From assembly GCA_002021875.1 (NCBI GenBank), contig CP018627.1, forward strand, positions 11,036,001 to 11,100,000: a DNA stretch of 64,000 nucleotides, written 5' to 3'. Under the pieces are notes generated by a model. It was not told the origin of the DNA, made no database searches, and saw nothing but the letters and a program-made list of their open reading frames with translations. Below, in pieces: positions 12,147 to 21,100 of the stretch; the first letter of the stretch is position 1; the number at the start of each line of letters is the position of its first letter. This DNA comes from Streptomyces hygroscopicus. Its GTDB lineage: Bacteria; Actinomycetota; Actinomycetes; Streptomycetales; Streptomycetaceae. The position numbers and the translations under genes were made by a program.

Positions 12147-13247
12147 CTAACCGAGCGCCCAGGCGACATCCCTGAGCAGGGCGTGCCGCCAGCCCGCCCG
12201 GTCGTGGCCCGCCGCCGACCGCGAGACCCGTACGGTCGCGCCGGATTGCCGGACCAGGGTCTCGGCCAGCTCGCAGTGGGGGAGCATCCGCCTCTCGTGC
12301 TCCCCCAGGTCGAACGCGACCCGCAGACCGGACAGGTCGGGGCGCTCGCGCAGGCGCGCGGCCATGGTGCCGCCGACCGGGCCGCCCATGGGATCCGGCA
12401 GGTCCAGGGCGTCGGGTGTCCACCAGAACGACCCCGACTGACAGGCGACGCGGGACACCAGGTCCGGGAACTCCAGCGCCGCGTACAGCGCGCTCAGCCC
12501 GCCCAGGCTCTGCCCGGCGACCACCAGCCGGTCCGGGTCGGCGGGTGCGCCGGATTCCGCCACCAGCGGCAGCAGTTCGTCCCGGATCGCCTCCCACAGC
12601 GCGGGGCCGCATCCGAACTCGGCCTCCCTGTCCTTGCTCGGCAGGAAGACGAGCGTGACGGGCGGCATCTCACCACCTGCGACGGCCGAGTCGAACGCGG
12701 TCATGGCCGGGTGCAGATACAGCCAGTCGTCGCCGTCGAGCAGCAGGACCACGGGTCCGCCGCCACCCACCGGGTGGACGCGCACGGTGCGGCGCCCGCC
12801 GAGCCGTGCGCTGTGCCAGCGGATCCGGTTGTGCGGGAGGGGCAGTACGGCGTCGGCGCCGATGACGGGCCAGTGCGGCTGGGCCGGGGCGTCCGGGGTC
12901 GCGGCGATGGACCGGTCACCGCCCGCGCCGACCGGGTTGAACGGGTCGGCGTGCGCCGCGTCACCAACGAGGAACTGGTAGGTCACCCGCAGCCGTGCGG
13001 GCATGCGCACCTCGGCGTACCAGCAGTCCGTATCGCCCCACCGGCGCAGGGGGACCGGCTCCGACCAGCTCTCGAAGCCGATGCTCGCGGGAGAGCCGCG
13101 CCACAGGAACAAGGTCGTCCATCCGCCGCCGTCGGCGGGCACCGACGCGGGTGTCACCGCCGCCGCCCAGAACTCGTCGGTGCCGGGTATGCCGGGCAGT
13201 CCGAACGCGACGAAGGCGTTCTCCCCATCGGTCGCACTCAGGCGCAT
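12147..13247 (-). CDS. cchJ: Enterochelin esterase-like alpha/beta hydrolase, CchJ-like
   Basis: A 366-residue protein. The start is the ATG at 13247, which has AAGGAG six bases upstream; a further in-frame ATG at 13277 lacks this. The N-terminal part (about residues 1-130) resembles the beta-sandwich of Fes/IroE-type esterases, with an alpha/beta hydrolase domain after it. The nucleophile elbow GQSLGG puts the catalytic serine near residue 247, and a C-terminal GHDxxxWR block supplies the likely histidine. No signal peptide is visible, so it is probably cytoplasmic. In S. coelicolor the homologue CchJ is required for coelichelin assembly, which fits a role in product release or in adding the fourth residue rather than only ester hydrolysis. 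Here the gene converges on cchI with a 9-bp gap. A 19-bp iron box 48 bp upstream of the start indicates iron-repressed expression. Confidence 0.85.
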   Translation of the reverse strand: MRLSATDGENAFVAFGLPGIPGTDEFWAAAVTPASVPADGGGWTTLFLWRGSPASIGFESWSEPVPLRRWGDTDCWYAEVRMPARLRVTYQFLVGDAAHADPFNPVGAGGDRSIAATPDAPAQPHWPVIGADAVLPLPHNRIRWHSARLGGRRTVRVHPVGGGGPVVLLLDGDDWLYLHPAMTAFDSAVAGGEMPPVTLVFLPSKDREAEFGCGPALWEAIRDELLPLVAESGAPADPDRLVVAGQSLGGLSALYAALEFPDLVSRVACQSGSFWWTPDALDLPDPMGGPVGGTMAARLRERPDLSGLRVAFDLGEHERRMLPHCELAETLVRQSGATVRVSRSAAGHDRAGWRHALLRDVAWALG

Positions 13248-13294
13248 GAACGTCTCCTTGTGAGAGGGAAGGGACAAAGCTAAGCTCCTGTCAA

Positions 13295-13313
13295 TTAGGC
13301 GAGGCTAACCTAA
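13295..13313. promoter_or_regulatory. Iron box (DmdR/IdeR-type operator)
   Basis: TTAGGCGAGGCTAACCTAA matches the 19-bp actinobacterial iron-box consensus TTAGGTTAGGCTAACCTAA at 17 of 19 positions; the differences are in the left half. It sits between divergent starts, 48 bp from the esterase start and 47 bp from the amidohydrolase start. A minus-strand TTGACA (13289-13294) abuts it and could be the -35 of the esterase promoter, although no good -10 follows at 17 bp. Binding of the iron-loaded repressor should block esterase transcription and possibly that of the divergent gene. Confidence 0.85.
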
Positions 13314-13359
13314 GTTTGACCTGTGAACCGCCCCCCGGCACCCAGGAGAACTCCGGCAG

Positions 13360-14937
13360 ATGCTCTGCACCAGACTGACGAACGCCCGCTTTCTCACCAT
13401 GGACCCGGACCGCCCCGTCGCCCACGACCTGGGCCTGTGGCGGGGCCGGATCGTGGGCCTGGACGACGCCGTGACCTCCCTGCCCGCCCGCGAGGTGATC
13501 GACCTGCAGGGAGCCACCGTGCTGCCCGGGTTCATCGACCCCCATGTGCACCTGGCCTGGACCGGTTTCAAGCAGAAGACCCCGAGCATCGCGGGGTGCA
13601 CGCGGATCGACGAGGTGCTCGCCGTCGTGGAGGAGGCCATCACCCGGAAGAGCTCGCCCGGCGCCTGGGTGAGCATCGCCGGCTACGACCAGCGGGCCCT
13701 GGGACGCCATCTGACCGCCGCCGAACTGGACAGGGTCAGCCACGGGCGCAAGGTGTTCATGATGCACGACTCCGGGCACGGCTGCATGGTCAACTCCGCC
13801 GTCCTCGACCTGCTTCCCGCCGACACCCCGCACGACAACGGCTTCCTCGCCGAGGGCGCCATGGGCGCCGCCCGCGCTCTGCGCCTCCCGCACTCTCAAG
13901 CGGAGCTGGCCGAGGCGATCGCCCGCGCCGCCCGCACCTGCCTGGCCGAGGGCGTCACCGCCTGCGCCGAGGCAGGCATCGGCGGCGCACTCTTCGGCCA
14001 CAGCCCGGTCGAGCTGGGCGCCTACCAACTCGCCCGCGAATCGGGCCTGTTGCCGCTGCGCGTACAGCTCATGGTCTCCGCCGACCGGCTGCGCCCGGCC
14101 GGCGCACATGAAGCCGACGGCATTCCCCGGGCGCTCGACCTCGGCCTGCGCACCGGATTCGGCGACGACCGGCTCTCCGTGGGCGCGCTGAAGATCTACA
14201 CCGACGGCGGCATGATGGCCCGGACCGCCGCGCTCAGCAGCCCGTACGAAGGGCTGGATCACACGGGTGAGCTGCAGGACGACCCGCAGGTGCTCGCGGA
14301 CACGATCGTGGACGGCCACCTGGCCGGGTGGCAGCTCGCCGTTCACGCGATCGGCGACCGCGCCGCCGACGTCGCCCTGGACGCCCTGGAGCGGGCCCAG
14401 CGCCTCCGGCCGCGCCCCGACGCCCGGCACCGCATCGAGCACGCCGGACTGATCCGCCCCGACCAGCTTCCGCGCTTCGCGCGGCTCGGCATCAGCGCCG
14501 TCGTCCAGCCCAACTTCCTGCGCTACTTCGGCGACGACTATGCGGCGATCATGGGCGAGGAACGAGCCCCGTGGCTCTACCGCGGCAGGGCCTTCCTGGA
14601 CCACGGCATCCCCCTCGTCGGCAGCTCCGACCGCCCCGTCACGGACGGATCTCCGCTGCGGGCCATCCAGTTCATGGTCGAGCGCACCTCCGAGTCCGGC
14701 CAGGTGATCGGCCCGGACGAGGGCATCACCCTCGACGAGGCACTGCGGGCCTACACGGTCGCGGGTGCCGTCGCCTGCCACTGGGAGGACAGCCTGGGAA
14801 GCCTCACCCCGGGCAAGCTCGCCGACCTCGTCGTGCTCGGGGACGACCCCCGCCGGGTCGACACCTCGCGCATCGGGGACATCGAGGTGGTGGCCACGTA
14901 CGTCGACGGCCGGGAGACCGGGATCCGCACCGGATGA
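13360..14937 (+). CDS. Amidohydrolase, YtcJ-like (Amidohydrolase_3) family
   Basis: A 525-residue metal-dependent hydrolase. The ATG at 13360 is preceded by AGGAG about 12 bases upstream. The N-terminal beta-sandwich leads into the metal-binding strand GFIDPHVHLAW (about residues 57-67). Later landmarks are HAIGDRA (about 330), RIEHAGLI (about 363) and GSSDRPV (about 425), followed by the returning C-terminal sandwich segment PGKLADLVVLGDDP. Length and motif order match the YtcJ/LAF3-like group, which hydrolyses C-N bonds of unknown substrates. It is divergent from the CchJ-like esterase and starts 47 bp from the iron box, so it may share iron control. A role in siderophore metabolism is only suggested by position. 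There is no signal peptide. Confidence 0.85.
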   Translation: MLCTRLTNARFLTMDPDRPVAHDLGLWRGRIVGLDDAVTSLPAREVIDLQGATVLPGFIDPHVHLAWTGFKQKTPSIAGCTRIDEVLAVVEEAITRKSSPGAWVSIAGYDQRALGRHLTAAELDRVSHGRKVFMMHDSGHGCMVNSAVLDLLPADTPHDNGFLAEGAMGAARALRLPHSQAELAEAIARAARTCLAEGVTACAEAGIGGALFGHSPVELGAYQLARESGLLPLRVQLMVSADRLRPAGAHEADGIPRALDLGLRTGFGDDRLSVGALKIYTDGGMMARTAALSSPYEGLDHTGELQDDPQVLADTIVDGHLAGWQLAVHAIGDRAADVALDALERAQRLRPRPDARHRIEHAGLIRPDQLPRFARLGISAVVQPNFLRYFGDDYAAIMGEERAPWLYRGRAFLDHGIPLVGSSDRPVTDGSPLRAIQFMVERTSESGQVIGPDEGITLDEALRAYTVAGAVACHWEDSLGSLTPGKLADLVVLGDDPRRVDTSRIGDIEVVATYVDGRETGIRTG

Positions 14938-15001
14938 GATGAAGCACGCCGAGGTGCTCACCGACCGGGTCCTCCGACCGTGGAACCGAGGAAGGAAAGC
15001 C

Positions 15002-15523
15002 TTGATCACGGCTACGCCATGTCCTGCCCCGCTGCCGCACGCCCGCCTCGCGCCGACGTCCCGCGTGCGCGGCGCCCGTCCGGAGGACGCCGCGGCACTC
15101 GCCGAGCTGTCCCGGCCCTTCGTGGGTTCGGGGGCGCTGCGGGAGCGGCCCGTCACGCTCTACGCGACCCGTGCGGCCGACTTCCTCGTGGCGGAGGCCC
15201 TGGATGGCACCGTCGAGGGCTGCGTGGGCCTGCGCCCGCACCCCGCCGACCCGGGGAAGGGCCGTGGGCCCGCGGGCGTGGTGTACAACTTCTGCGTGTC
15301 CGGGCCGAGTCAGGGAAGCGGTGTGGGGGCCCGGCTGCTGCGCGCCGTGCTGGCCAGGGCGCGCGCTCAGTCGCTCGGTGCCCTGTTCACGGCGACGACC
15401 GGCGGTGGCGGCCTGTTCCTCCGGTACGGATTCGCGCCCACGACGGTGCGCCTGGCGCCTTCACGCTGGGTGGAGTCGCTGGACCCCCGGCGCGATGCGC
15501 GCATCCTCGCAAGGACCTTGTGA
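15002..15523 (+). CDS. GNAT acetyltransferase resembling short N-acetylglutamate synthase
   Basis: A 173-residue GNAT-fold protein. I chose the TTG at 15002 because GAGGAAGGAAAG lies just upstream; an in-frame ATG at 14939, almost touching the amidohydrolase stop, would add 21 non-conserved residues. The acetyl-CoA loop is QGSGVGARLL. The surrounding pattern (VRGARPEDA, DFLVAEALDGTVEGCVGL, then ALFTATTGGGGLFLRYGF) follows the layout of stand-alone ArgA-type N-acetylglutamate synthases. That enzyme would feed ornithine synthesis, and ornithine is the building block of coelichelin. The family is clear; the exact substrate is inference. It probably shares a transcript with the amidohydrolase (64-bp gap). 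Confidence 0.7.
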   Translation: MITATPCPAPLPHARLAPTSRVRGARPEDAAALAELSRPFVGSGALRERPVTLYATRAADFLVAEALDGTVEGCVGLRPHPADPGKGRGPAGVVYNFCVSGPSQGSGVGARLLRAVLARARAQSLGALFTATTGGGGLFLRYGFAPTTVRLAPSRWVESLDPRRDARILARTL

Positions 15524-15723
15524 CCGCTTGCCTTGGGTGACGTCCGGGCCGTTTCGTTCCGATTTCTTCGGCCCGGGGTCGTGGGCCCTTCGGCCGACTG
15601 TGGCTGGTTCCTGGGCGGTAATGCCGCCACTTCCCTCAACTGGTGGGAGGACGGCGCGTCGCGGACGCGATGATGTCACGCGGGACGACGTCCACCGCCG
15701 CCGCCGAAAAGGACTCCTTGACC

Positions 15724-17859
15724 ATGAACACCACCCCCCGCATCGCGATCATCGGCGCCGGCCCCGGCGGCCTCACCCTCGCCTGCGTCCTTCAGGCCAA
15801 CGGCATCGACACGGTCGTATACGAGCGCGAGGCGGCCGATGCCGCCGCCTGCCAGGGCGGCTCCCTCGAGCTGCACCCCGAGTGCGGTCAGCACGCCCTG
15901 CGCGAGGCAGGACTGGAAAACGAGTTCTGGGCCCGAGCCCGCCCCACGGGCCTGGATATGAAGATCCTCGGCAAGGACGCCACGGTCCAACCCCAGGACG
16001 TCACCCCCGAAGACGACATGGGCTGGCCGGAGATGGACCGGTCCGCCCTGCGCGAGATCCTCCTCGACCCCCTCGCCCCCGACAGCGTTCGCTGGAGCCA
16101 CGGCCTCGACCACGCCATCGCCCTGGAGAGCGGCGGCCATGAACTCCACTTCGAAGGCGGCGCGGTGGAGACCTGCGACCTGCTCATCGGCGCGGACGGC
16201 ACCTGGTCCCGCGTCCGTCCGATGCTCACCGAAGTCACGCCCGTATACTCCGGGATCAGCTTCATCGAGCTCGGTGTCCCCGAGGCCCACCGCACCCAGC
16301 CGGCCTTGGCCACGCTCGTGGGCCGCGGCAGCATGTTCGCGCTGCAGGACGACAAGGGTCTGATAGCGCGGCGCGGCGGCGATGGCCGCCTGCGCATCTC
16401 CATCGCCTTCCGCGTTCCCGAGAACTGGCTCACCACCAACGGCATCCCCTACGACCGGCCCGAGCAGGCGCGCGCCACGATCCTGGAGCACTTCACCGAC
16501 TGGGCCCCGCAACTGACGGACCTCGTCCGCCACTGCGATGACACGATCGTGCCCCGCCCCGTCTACAGCCTCCCCATCGGCACCAACTGGGCGACCACAC
16601 CGGGAGTCACCCTGCTGGGCGATGCCGCCCACGGCATGCTGTCATCCTGCTGGGGCGCCAATCTCGCCATGCGGGACGCCGCCGACCTCGCGCGAGCCGT
16701 CATCGGGGCCGGTGAGGACCTTACCGGGGCGATCGCCGCGTACGAGAAGACGATGCGCGAGCGTGCGGCGTCCATGGCCAGGGAGCTGGACGGAAGCCTC
16801 GCCGGGGGTACCGATCCGCACGGTGTGCGGAAGATCGGCGACTTCTTCGGGCGTATGACCCCAGGGCAGCGGAAGAGCGGGTCGGCGTCCTCGACCGATG
16901 GGGGACAGCCGCCCGTTACCGATGGGGGGCAGCCGCCCGTTGCGGCGGCTCGTCCCACCAAGGTCGATCTGAACCTTCTGGTCCCGCTGAACGCGCTCCT
17001 TTCCGAGCGCAGTGTCACCAGGGCCGCTGAGCGGGTCTCCGTCAGCCAGCCCGCGATGAGCACGGCACTGGCGAAGCTGCGGCGGCACTTCAATGATCCG
17101 CTGCTGGTCAGGGCCGGGCGCGCGATGGTCCTCAGCCCGCTCGCGGAGTCACTGGTCGACCCGGTCAAGGAGCTCCTGGGCGGGATGTACGAGGTCCTGG
17201 ACCGTACGGATCAGTTCGATCCGGTCACCAGCGCCCGAACCTTCAACCTGGTCGCCGATGACTACGTGACCGCAGTGATGCTGCGTCCATTGCTCAGCGA
17301 GCTCAGCGAGCTCAGCGAGGTGGTCCCCGGTGTGCGGATCAGCGTCACCGGCGTGCACTCCGGCATGTTCGACCGGTTGCGCCGCGGGGAGACCGATCTG
17401 CTTATCTGGCCGCCGAATGTGCTGAGCGACGAGCTGACGTCGTTCTCCCGTAGTGATCTGCCTCCGGACGAGCTGGTCGCCGTCGTCGACCGTGGCCATC
17501 CCGATGTGGGCCGGATCCTGAGCCTGGAGGAACTGGGCGCCCTGCCTCATGTCAGGATCGGCTCACAGTCCATGCCGTTGTCGGGCCTCACCTTCGGCGA
17601 CTGCGGCGTGTCCGACCGGACAGTGGCGGTGAGCGACACTTTTGCCGGCGCTGCCTCCATGGTGTCCGGCACCCGGATGGTCGCGGTGATTCCCCGGCGG
17701 CTCTTCGAGCGGCTGGGGAATCCGATGAGCCTGCGGGCGGTACCTCTGGAGCCGGCGGGGGAGTTGACGGAAGCGATGTACTGGGATCCCAGGAACACCG
17801 CGGATCCGGCGCACCGCTGGCTGCGGGAGTGTATCCAGGAGATGGCGTCACACCTGTGA
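15724..17859 (+). CDS. TetX-like FAD monooxygenase fused to a LysR-type regulator
   Basis: A 711-residue two-part protein. The ATG at 15724 has AAAGGA upstream; an in-frame ATG at 15643 lacks support. Residues 1 to about 385 resemble TetX and other PHBH-fold flavin monooxygenases: IIGAGPGGL at the N-terminus, GGSLELHPECGQHALREAGL, DLLIGADGTWSRVR and GDAAH (about 299-303). The segment after GDAAH reads MLSSCWGANLAM, one residue shorter than the usual PPxGxGxN flavin loop, so catalysis may be impaired. A linker of two 8-residue repeats (about 391-406) joins it to a LysR-type regulator: winged helix-turn-helix about 416-480 (LNALLSERSVTRAAERVSVSQPAM) and an effector domain to the end. There is no in-frame stop. 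An internal ATG at 16855 could start the regulator alone but has no visible ribosome site. Separate genes are the norm; the fusion is unusual. Confidence 0.85.
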   Translation: MNTTPRIAIIGAGPGGLTLACVLQANGIDTVVYEREAADAAACQGGSLELHPECGQHALREAGLENEFWARARPTGLDMKILGKDATVQPQDVTPEDDMGWPEMDRSALREILLDPLAPDSVRWSHGLDHAIALESGGHELHFEGGAVETCDLLIGADGTWSRVRPMLTEVTPVYSGISFIELGVPEAHRTQPALATLVGRGSMFALQDDKGLIARRGGDGRLRISIAFRVPENWLTTNGIPYDRPEQARATILEHFTDWAPQLTDLVRHCDDTIVPRPVYSLPIGTNWATTPGVTLLGDAAHGMLSSCWGANLAMRDAADLARAVIGAGEDLTGAIAAYEKTMRERAASMARELDGSLAGGTDPHGVRKIGDFFGRMTPGQRKSGSASSTDGGQPPVTDGGQPPVAAARPTKVDLNLLVPLNALLSERSVTRAAERVSVSQPAMSTALAKLRRHFNDPLLVRAGRAMVLSPLAESLVDPVKELLGGMYEVLDRTDQFDPVTSARTFNLVADDYVTAVMLRPLLSELSELSEVVPGVRISVTGVHSGMFDRLRRGETDLLIWPPNVLSDELTSFSRSDLPPDELVAVVDRGHPDVGRILSLEELGALPHVRIGSQSMPLSGLTFGDCGVSDRTVAVSDTFAGAASMVSGTRMVAVIPRRLFERLGNPMSLRAVPLEPAGELTEAMYWDPRNTADPAHRWLRECIQEMASHL
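16894..16941 (+). repeat. Two 24-bp tandem repeats in the monooxygenase-LysR linker
   Basis: Two adjacent 24-bp units (16894-16917 and 16918-16941) differ at one base and encode TDGGQPPV twice. They lie exactly between the two domains, so they form a flexible joint or mark the point where two genes fused. Confidence 0.9.
17293..17319 (+). repeat. Three 9-bp repeats (LSE x3) in the LysR effector domain
   Basis: The unit CTCAGCGAG occurs three times in a row, giving LSELSELSE in the effector-binding half of the fused regulator. It is in frame and probably a slippage expansion. No functional claim is made. Confidence 0.7.
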
Positions 17860-17869
17860 TCCCACGGTT

Positions 17870-17895
17870 CGCGCGGTCGGCGGGCTGACCGCGCG
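17870..17895 (+). terminator. Stem-loop downstream of the monooxygenase-LysR gene
   Basis: A perfect 9-bp inverted repeat (CGCGCGGTC / GACCGCGCG) with an 8-base loop begins 11 bases after the stop codon. There is no U-tract, which is common for actinomycete terminators. It would separate this gene from the PKS operon. Confidence 0.6.
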
Positions 17896-18138
17896 CTGGG
17901 TCGTTTGCGTAATAGGCCCGGTATCCATGGCGCGGATGGTCTTGATCGATACCAGTTGCCTTCCGGGCTCTCCACGAGCTGATTAGCGTCTGAGTCGAAG
18001 GCAGCGACAACCTGTCGCCGCCCAATGACTCGGCGATGGGCCCGGTTTTGCCCAGCGGCATTCCGCTCGCATGGGAAGGATCTTCCGGGCACATTCCTCT
18101 CGCCGCTTGTCCCGTCCCGTGGGGAGGAAAGGTTGGCT
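17896..18138 (+). promoter_or_regulatory. Leader/promoter region of the PKS operon
   Basis: A 243-bp non-coding stretch before the first PKS gene, which is the head of a same-strand series running off the right edge, so the main promoter should lie here. I find no convincing -35/-10 pair. The only clear signal is a strong ribosome-binding site, GGGAGGAAAGG, at 18122-18132. Confidence 0.45.
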
Positions 18139-21100
18139 GTGTCCGTCGCGCCTTCCACGAGTGCTCACGCCTCGGCGCCGATCGCGATCACGGGTATTGC
18201 CTGCCGTCTGCCCGGTGGCCGGAGCCCGGAGGAATTCTGGCGGTCGCTCTGCGCCGGGCGCCATGCGGTCGGCGAGACCGCGCACGGGCGCTGGAGCGCG
18301 GAACAGGCCGTCGAGCAAGGCGGCTTCCTCTCCGAAGTTGGCCATTTCGACGCCGAGTTCGCCGGAGTCACCGCGGCGGAGGCGGCCGCGATGGACCCAC
18401 AGCAGCGGCTTGCGCTCGAACTGGCCTGGGAGGCGATGGAGTCCGCACGGTTCGTGGCGGACCCCCTTCGTGGCAGCCGGTCGGGTGTGTACCTGGGAGT
18501 GTCGTCCGACGACTACGCGGCCCTCACCCGTGCCCGTGGCGCGGCGGAGGACCGCTACACCCTGACGGGCACCCACCGCTCGATGATCGCCAACCGGGTG
18601 TCGCACCTGCTGAGGCTGGGCGGCCCGAGCGTCACCGTCGACTCGGGACAGTCCTCCTCCCTCGTGGCGGTGCACCTGGCCTGTGACAGCATCCGCCGTG
18701 GCGAGGTCGACCACGCCTTCGTGGGCGGCGTCAACCTCAATCTCGCCCCCGTCTCCGCCAGGGCCGTCGACGCGCTCGGTGTCCTCTCCCCGGACGGTCG
18801 CTGCTACACCTTCGACGAACGGGCGAACGGCTACGTGCGCGGCGAGGGCGGCGTGATGATCGTGCTCAGGCCGCTCGACGACGCGCTGGCGGACGGCGAC
18901 CGCGTACACGCCGTGATCCTCGGCAGCGCGGTCAACAACGACGGTGCCGGTCAGGCGGAACTGACCACACCGGACCCCTCCCTGCAGACCGACGTGCTGC
19001 GCGCCGCCTACCGGGCCGCGGGCGTCGAACCCGGTACCGTGCAGTACGTCGAGCTGCACGGTACCGGGACCAGGGCCGGCGACCCGGTCGAGGCAGCAGC
19101 GTTGGGAGCGGCACTCGGCTCCGAACGGCCGGAGGGCACGCCCCTGCGCGTCGGCTCGGTGAAGACCAACATCGGTCACCTCGAAGGCGCGGCCGGAATC
19201 ACCGGGCTGCTCAAAGTGGTCCTCTCCCTCACCCACCGTCGGCTGCCCGCGAGCCTGAACTTCGCCCGGCCCAATCCGGCGATCCCGCTAACCGAGCTGA
19301 ACCTGCGGGTACAGACCGAGACCACCGCGTGGCCGGAAGAGGGACGGCCGCTGGTGGCGGGGGTCAGCTCCTTCGGCATCGGCGGCACCAACTGCCACGT
19401 CGTGCTCGTCGAGCCGCCCTCCGTCGAACCGACGCCGCCCGGCGAATCCCCGGCGGTGACGCCGTGGGTCCTGTCCGCCCGTACCCGACAGGCGCTGCGC
19501 GGCCAGGCGGAACGCCTCCTCGACCACCTCGACCACCACGATCTGCCTGCTGCCGACGTCGGATACTCGTTGGCCACCACGCGCACGCTGCTCGAACACC
19601 GCGCCGTGGTCTTCGGCCGGGAGGAGCTGGCGGCGCTCAAAGAACAGCTGCCGGGACCCGTGCTCGGTACGGCGGGAGCACCGGGGCGCACCGTCTTCGT
19701 GTTTCCCGGTCAGGGCTCCCAGTGGTCCGGCATGGGGCTGGCACTGCTGGAGGAGTCGGCGGTGTTCGCGGCACGGATGCGTGAGTGCGCGCGGGCACTG
19801 TCCCGGTTCGTCGACTGGGATCTGTTCGATGTGCTGCGCGAACCGATGACCGGCGACGATGTCGTACAACCGGCCACCTTCGCGGTCATGGTGTCGCTGG
19901 CCGAACTGTGGCGATCCCACGGAGTGCTGCCGGACGCGGTGATCGGGCATTCGCAGGGCGAGATCGCCGCCGCCTGCGTGGCCGGAGCGCTCAGCATCGA
20001 GGACGCCGCACGGGTCGTGGTGGCGCGCAGCAGGGCTGTCGAGGCGATCAAGGACCGGGGCCGCATGGGCATGGTCGCTCTGCCCGTGGCCGAGGTCGAG
20101 CCGTTGCTGCCGCGGGGTGTCACGATCGGCGCGGTCAATGGCCCGCGTTCGGTCGTGGTGTCCGGCGACACCGAGCCGGTGCGGGAACTCCTGGAGTCCC
20201 TCTCGGCCCGGGGCGTGTGGGTGCGCACGGTACCGATCGACTACGCCTCGCACTCCCCGCACGTGGACGACATCCGGCCGGCGCTGCTCGATGAGCTGGC
20301 CCCCGTTCGCCCCACCAGCTCCGCGGTCCCGCTGTTCTCCACCGTCACCGGGGACTGGCTCGACGGCACCGGACTCGATGCCGGCTACTGGTGTCGCAAC
20401 CTGCGGGAGACCGTGCGGTTCGAAACCGGCGTGCGTGCGCTGGAAGCCGACGGGTTCACCGGGTTCATCGAGTGCAGCCCGCACCCGGCCCTGGTCATGC
20501 CGGTTCAGGAGACCACCGGGCCCCAGGCCGTCGTGGTGGGTTCGCTGCGCCGTGACGACGGCGGCATCGGGCGCTTCCTGCGGTCGGTCGCCGAGGCCCA
20601 GGTGCGGGGAGTGGAGGTGGACTGGCGGCCCGTCTTCCCGGACGGACAGCCGGTGGACCTGCCCACGTACGCGTTCCAGCGCAGCAGGTACTGGCTCGAC
20701 GAGCCGACCCATGGGCCCGAGGCGAGGACACCGCGGGCGTCGCGGCGCACCGAGGAACAGCGGCGTGCCGCCGCGTTGCGCCTGGTGCGCGAGCACGGGG
20801 CCGTGCTGCTCGATCGGGACGACCCGGAGTCGCTGGCCGTGACCGAGTCGTTCCGCGCCCTCGGCTTCGACTCGCTGACCTCCGTCGAACTGCGCAACCG
20901 GCTCGTCGCGGCGACCGGCGTACCGCTCTCCTCCGCCGTGCTGTACGACCATCCGACCCCCGCGGCGCTGGCCGAACACCTTGCCGCCCTGCTGGACGGT
21001 GAGCGTCCCCGGGCCGCCCAGACGGCGGTCGCCGCCGTCGCGACGGACGATCCCATCGCCGTCGTCGCCATGAGCTGCCGGCTCCCGGGCGCGGTGACCT

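Noticed and set aside
13281..13340. A second iron box near the amidohydrolase start
   Set aside because: Only one 19-bp match is present; the neighbouring TTTGACC and TAAGCT fragments do not form another palindrome.
18025..18138. Upstream ATG extending the first PKS
   Set aside because: The extra 38 residues resemble non-coding sequence, and the strong ribosome-binding site lies inside them, directing initiation at 18139.
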